Position numbers and translations under genes: made by a program
From: Hydractinia symbiolongicarpus
Taxonomy: Eukaryota; Cnidaria; Hydrozoa; Anthoathecata; Hydractiniidae
Direction: 5' to 3'
Length of the DNA stretch: 64,000 nucleotides
Assembly (NCBI RefSeq): GCF_029227915.1
Contig: NC_079876.1
Location: 19,406,001 to 19,470,000 of the forward strand
Notes under the pieces: generated by a model
Databases searched by the model: none
Told to the model about the DNA's origin: nothing
What the model saw: only the letters and a program-made list of their open reading frames with translations
Part shown: positions 60,232-64,000 of the stretch, in pieces
Numbering within the stretch: position 1 is the stretch's first letter
Layout of the letters: each line of letters begins with the position of its first letter

Positions 60232-61128
60232 ATGAACACCTTCTATATTGTAGTGTATTTTCTCTATATAAAGGTAAACGTTATAATAGTGTCTTGAGAG
60301 ACGAATGGTTTACTTTGTCCAAAATTTTTAACTAACATTATAAAGTGTGCGTATGCACGTACTGAAAGTTTTTTCTTCTTTTTAGATTTTGGTGGCAAGT
60401 GAAATATGCCAAGTTATGTTTCGTACGGGTTTGGAAGTTCAACAATGTACGTTTCATGGCAATCACACAAAGATTTTAGTGTTCACAAATCAGACATTTG
60501 GGACTACTCTGAACGTGGAAGCATACATCGATGCTGAGCTAATTCATAATGCAGCGAAAAGCGACATATTACAAACAGGGGTGGTCTTGCTGGAGAACTC
60601 TATAGATTGCTGTATATCTGATAGAGAATCTGTTTGTAACAGAAAAATGAATGCAAAGATGATAAAGCATTCGAATTAAATCTAATGCGAAGCAATGCCG
60701 CATTCAAAATCACTCAAAAAATTAGCCCCAATCAAAAACATTTGCAACGGAAATCGATTCTTCTGCGGATCGTTATCAAAATTAAAACTTTGTTAAAAGA
60801 AAAAGGCAGTACTGTCTGTGATGTTAAAACACGACCTCAGATTTTGTTTCTTACTTCAAAACCAATACAAAATCAATGCTTCAAACATCTATGCAGTAAA
60901 CCTTTCCCGCCTGTGTCAAAAAAGAATAGTTTATGCAAACTACCAGGTCGATGTATTCCCCAAGGTAAGCCGAAAAAGTCAAGATCAAAAATAAAGTGTC
61001 TACTGAAACGATGCCAAGGAGTGAAACAGGCAGACAAAATCGATGAAGATGTTGTGGGTAAAAGTAAGAATTGCGTGGATTTGTCGTTGAAAGAGTTGCT
61101 TTTACAACTAAAAGCCTTAAAGAGATAA
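60232..61128 (+). pseudogene. 14-cysteine secreted protein, copy 3, with one-base frameshift
   Basis: Exon 1 (60232-60273) MNTFYIVVYFLYIK joins exon 2 (from 60386) in the same phase as copies 1 and 2. Exon 2 is open to about 60640. There one a is missing compared with the aacaagaaaa of the other copies, and the frame then runs into taa at 60677. The rest of the protein continues in the next frame (60661-61128) with no other break. All cysteine positions of copies 1 and 2 are recognisable across the two frames. It is much more diverged from copies 1 and 2 than they are from each other. The lone deletion plus the altered TATA box suggest a recently dead gene, or an assembly error in a living one. 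Confidence 0.7.
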
Positions 61129-61151
61129 ACTATTATATACGAAAGATATAA

Positions 61152-61157
61152 AATAAA
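61152..61157 (+). terminator. Poly(A) signal after copy 3
   Basis: AATAAA 24 bases after the stop of the second frame. Confidence 0.45.
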
Positions 61158-61369
61158 AATAGAATATTTTTTGTATCAATATATGAATAAAGCCAATATA
61201 TCTATTATATGCAAGTCAAGAGTTAAGAATAGTGTATTGCCCTGTGAGTCATGTAGAACACATGAAAAGATATGTCCTTTAAAATCAGATACCTGTTTTA
61301 TAATAAAGAATGTTATTATTCGTGATTATTTCTTAATACAAAATACATTACAGGTAAAAACATTTAGCT

Positions 61370-61790
61370 GATGGCGTCATAGGGAACGGAGAATACTTTA
61401 ATTTTTCACGTGTTACTGATATTACGACTGTGTACCAACAAATTTATATTATCGATATGATTTTAATGGCGTCATTGTAATCAAAATGACGTCATATCTG
61501 CGAGTAGGTTTGCTATGTTAGCAATCCATTTTTTCAGAAATTTCATTTAACTTGCTACGTTTGTAGAATATTGCATATGAAAATGGTCAAAGGAACGAAA
61601 AAAATATAACAACGTGATTGAGATAAAAAATGACGTCATTCTAAGGGGATCAATATTTCCTTTATATCTGGTCTATTTTTTTGGCCCTAGTTATCATGTT
61701 GTGTTTGCAACCCCTTGGTACTTATTTGATGTGAAAAATGCATGTTCTAATTTTTGATAGAACAAATACTCTATTTTACAACGCATTATG
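61370..61790 (-). mobile_element. Fragment related to the 54716-55603 MITE, reversed
   Basis: Read on the minus strand, aactagggccaaaaaaatag, then accagatataaaggaaatat and tgacgtcat match the interior of the 54716-55603 element (near 55030-55095). Further along, cagtaacacgtgaaaaatta matches its 55345-55370 part. Terminal repeats were not found, so this copy is incomplete. Confidence 0.55.
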
Positions 61791-62130
61791 TTAACACTTT
61801 CCAAATTTAAATAACATTACTCTAAGCCCAAGAATGCAGTGCTCCTCACAAAGTATAAAATTTATCTATTTTTTAAAATTTATTTTAATCCCTCATCAAA
61901 GTTTACAAATGCTTTAAAATGTCAGCTCTCAATCACGTGCCCAACACAAGTTATGCCCAGTCACTTTGTGCCTACTATATCGAGATTCGTATTGTTAGCA
62001 GGCTTATTATTAGCGAGATTATTGTCAACTGGACGAAATGTCTAGATTAGACTGATTGAGGACGTACAGTCGACTATACGGGCTAGTGATAATTTGTATT
62101 ACAGGCTAGTGTTTCGTACTTAGTTTAAGG

Positions 62131-62729
62131 TCAACACATGGAGTTATATATGGGACAATATTCGTACATGGTTTTCGTCGCGTCGTAAATGCTTTTCGTC
62201 GTGTCATATCTTTCTTCGTGGTGTAGTTTTTGTCGCGTTGTATCATTCTTTGTGGGGTGGTTTTACGTTTCGTTGAGTCGTATTTGTTTTCGTCGAGGCG
62301 TATTTCACCTTGTGGCGTATTTCACTTCGTAGCGAAAATGTTTATGCTTTTTTAACACGAAATTACTAAATTCGTGTAGCGCTTAAAAGAAATCCACTAG
62401 AAAGAAAGTAAAATATATTGCGTAAAAGCTTCACGAAATTAGTAATTCCGTGTTAAAAAGCATAACTATTTCGCCACGAAGTGAAATACCCCACGAAGTG
62501 ACATACGACACGACGAAACATGAGATCACTCCAAGAAGAGTAATACGCCACGACGAAAACCAATACCCTGCGAAGAAAACCACACCACGTAGACAGATAC
62601 GACACGACCAAAACTATTACGAGTCGAATAAAACCACGCCACGAAAAAAGATACGACACGGCGAAAAGCATTACGACGCGACGAAAACCATACACGAATA
62701 TTGTCCCACATATAACTCCATATCAACAT
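62131..62729. mobile_element. Long fold-back element with subrepeat arms
   Basis: The left arm (62131-62385) is the diverged reverse complement of the right arm (62425-62729), from tggagttatatatgggacaa at the outer end to acacgaaattactaaa at the inner end. The loop is only about 40 bp. Both arms are built of degenerate units around acgacacgacgaaaa. Open frames over the arms on either strand (for example 62450-62734) are a by-product of these stop-poor repeats and are not genes. No target-site duplication was fixed. It resembles Foldback-type elements or a long-TIR MITE. Confidence 0.8.
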
Positions 62730-63134
62730 GCTGACTCGTGTCTGTTTGGAATCGTTTACTGTACTGCACACTGTAATTAATTTGCCGTGCGATTTTACTA
62801 GTGACAGTCATTGTGTATTTGTTATCCGTGATGACGATGGGCGCAATAGTTTTTTGGTTATCATTAACATAAAGAAGTACAGTAGTACATCCCGAATATA
62901 CGGGATTACTGCGTGAGTATAGCAATTTATTTAAGTAATTTGAATGTGAAGAATGAAAGGAGATGTAAACAGGAGTAGTACAAAAAATCACACGGATGAA
63001 CTTGGTGCTGCAGATATAATTTTTGCTGATGAGATAATTCGAGCCACTTTCATGTGGATTAAGGACAACAAATTTTTCCTTCTAAAAGAATCACACTCTT
63101 CATGAAATCAAATAATTATTAAATGTCTTCACAG

Positions 63135-63391
63135 ACTTCAATGGTTTCTTGTGTTGCGAAGGGAGGATTGCGAACGGGTCTCTTTTTTATTATACCATCA
63201 ATTTGTGCGTCACAGAAAAACGACAGTTATGCTATACGCATGCTAGTGTGGGACACAACAAAGTTCGCAAATCATATTTGCATTGGATTGGATTTACGGA
63301 TTGGATTCCACAAGGAAGAAGCGTTATCATATCATATCATGGCTGTCGACTCTACCGAATCATACGTTTTTTTTTTTTTGCTTCGAAATGA
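63135..63391 (+). CDS. Candidate exon of unknown protein near window end
   Basis: After a tgtcttcacag acceptor a frame of 84 codons reads F-N-G-F-L-C-C-E-G, Y-T-I-N-L-C-V-T, CYTHASVGHNKVRKSYLHW and IGFTDWIPQGRSVI. It then reaches a 12-base T run and tga. Cys/Trp/His content is unlike chance. I do not recognise it, and upstream exons are not visible. Confidence 0.3.
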
Positions 63392-63429
63392 AATATTTGT
63401 GACTGTTAAATTTGTCAGCTGCGCCTAGG

Positions 63430-64000
63430 AATTGTGGCTTTCTCAAATGATTAATGCAATCTGTTAAAAGGTGCCTGTAAATTGTTGCAAAAGTCTCGAT
63501 TAACATAGAAAGAAATGTCAACATTATTGGTAAAAATCAAGAGTAGTATTAATACTCTACCAATCAGGTTCTTATAATTGGTAAAAAACTCGAAACTAAT
63601 ATTCAACACACAAGTGTTATATTTAGATACTATATTTCGAAGATTATTTCGTTTTGCAGTGAAGAAAAGCATAAAAAACGGAAAGCTTAGCTATATTTTC
63701 AGTTTCCGTTAATCAAAAGCTACAAGATTGTCATGTTTTCCAAGAAGGGCTAAGGGTTTATTAACTATATAATAGCTATTTTCAACCGTTTTATGCAGGA
63801 AATCTGCATGATTGCCTAAGAAGCCTTTACGACGGCTTTATATAGCACGGTATAACTTTTAACCTCATAGCAACCATATTAGTATTAAAAATTAGTTTTA
63901 AAAACATTGCTGGAGAATCGTTAAAACATAACTACATATATGCAACTTAAATCTATTATTAGATCTATTAAATCTATTACGCTTTTTAGATAAACATTCA
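63430..64000. other. Intergenic, nothing supported
   Basis: A+T-rich with small direct duplications (aatctatta...aaatctatta near the end). No exon recognised. Confidence 0.4.

Noticed and set aside
62450-62771. Overlapping open frames of 80-94 codons on both strands
   Set aside because: They arise from stop-poor subrepeats of the fold-back arm; the protein repeats simply mirror the DNA repeat.
1-64000. CRISPR arrays, bacterial operons or rRNA genes
   Set aside because: No regularly spaced repeats with unique spacers, no Shine-Dalgarno/operon structure and no rRNA core sequences were seen; the window is clearly eukaryotic.

Overview
The window is A+T-rich animal DNA. Coding sequence is sparse and split into small exons with canonical gt...ag introns. 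There are TATA boxes, AATAAA poly(A) signals, remnants of several retroelement and DNA-transposon types, and no bacterial-style operons. A RING/TRAF-zinc-finger gene, a CAP/SCP gene, MADF-domain relics and a DIRS-like retroelement fit an early-branching metazoan. A cnidarian (hydrozoan-like) genome is my best guess, but this is inference from gene style, not a match to a known sequence.

Layout. 1-8.5 kb: purine-rich minisatellite, palindromic repeat cluster, LINE reverse-transcriptase tail, a small secreted His/Cys-rich peptide gene (minus strand, 2786-3362) and a TTAA-flanked piggyBac-type MITE (7954-8443). 8.5-13.6 kb: mostly empty, with isolated candidate exons. 13.7-18.4 kb: a minus-strand RING + TRAF-zinc-finger gene, reconstructed over five exons plus a C-terminal exon that changes frame. 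19.4-21.1 kb: a truncated DIRS-like retroelement (gag with zinc knuckle, reverse transcriptase with a damaged YLDD box). 37.9-41.3 kb: a plus-strand CAP/SCP-domain gene. 61.4-64 kb: a MITE fragment and a roughly 600-bp fold-back element with internal subrepeats.

The most unusual part is 23-61 kb, a nested array of diverged segmental duplications. Its repeated core is a two-exon gene for a secreted, lysine-rich protein with 14 conserved cysteines that I do not recognise. There are two intact copies (27140-28052 and 52118-53019), one copy with a one-base frameshift (60232-61128) and one highly decayed relic (about 23578-23890). Other pieces recur inside the array: signal-peptide-like exons (47631, 59076), a short exon with an FWY core (33107, 47398, about 58860), a second exon type (26.3 and 51.3 kb), kinase-like fragments, and two MADF-domain pseudogenes. 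One of the two MADF blocks has been opened by a piggyBac-type MITE, and the other preserves the empty site.

The two intact copies have near-identical 3' flanks and an identical exon 2 start. They have many amino-acid replacements elsewhere, yet all cysteines are kept. This looks like a young, locally duplicating, fast-evolving secreted protein family. Its function cannot be read from the sequence.
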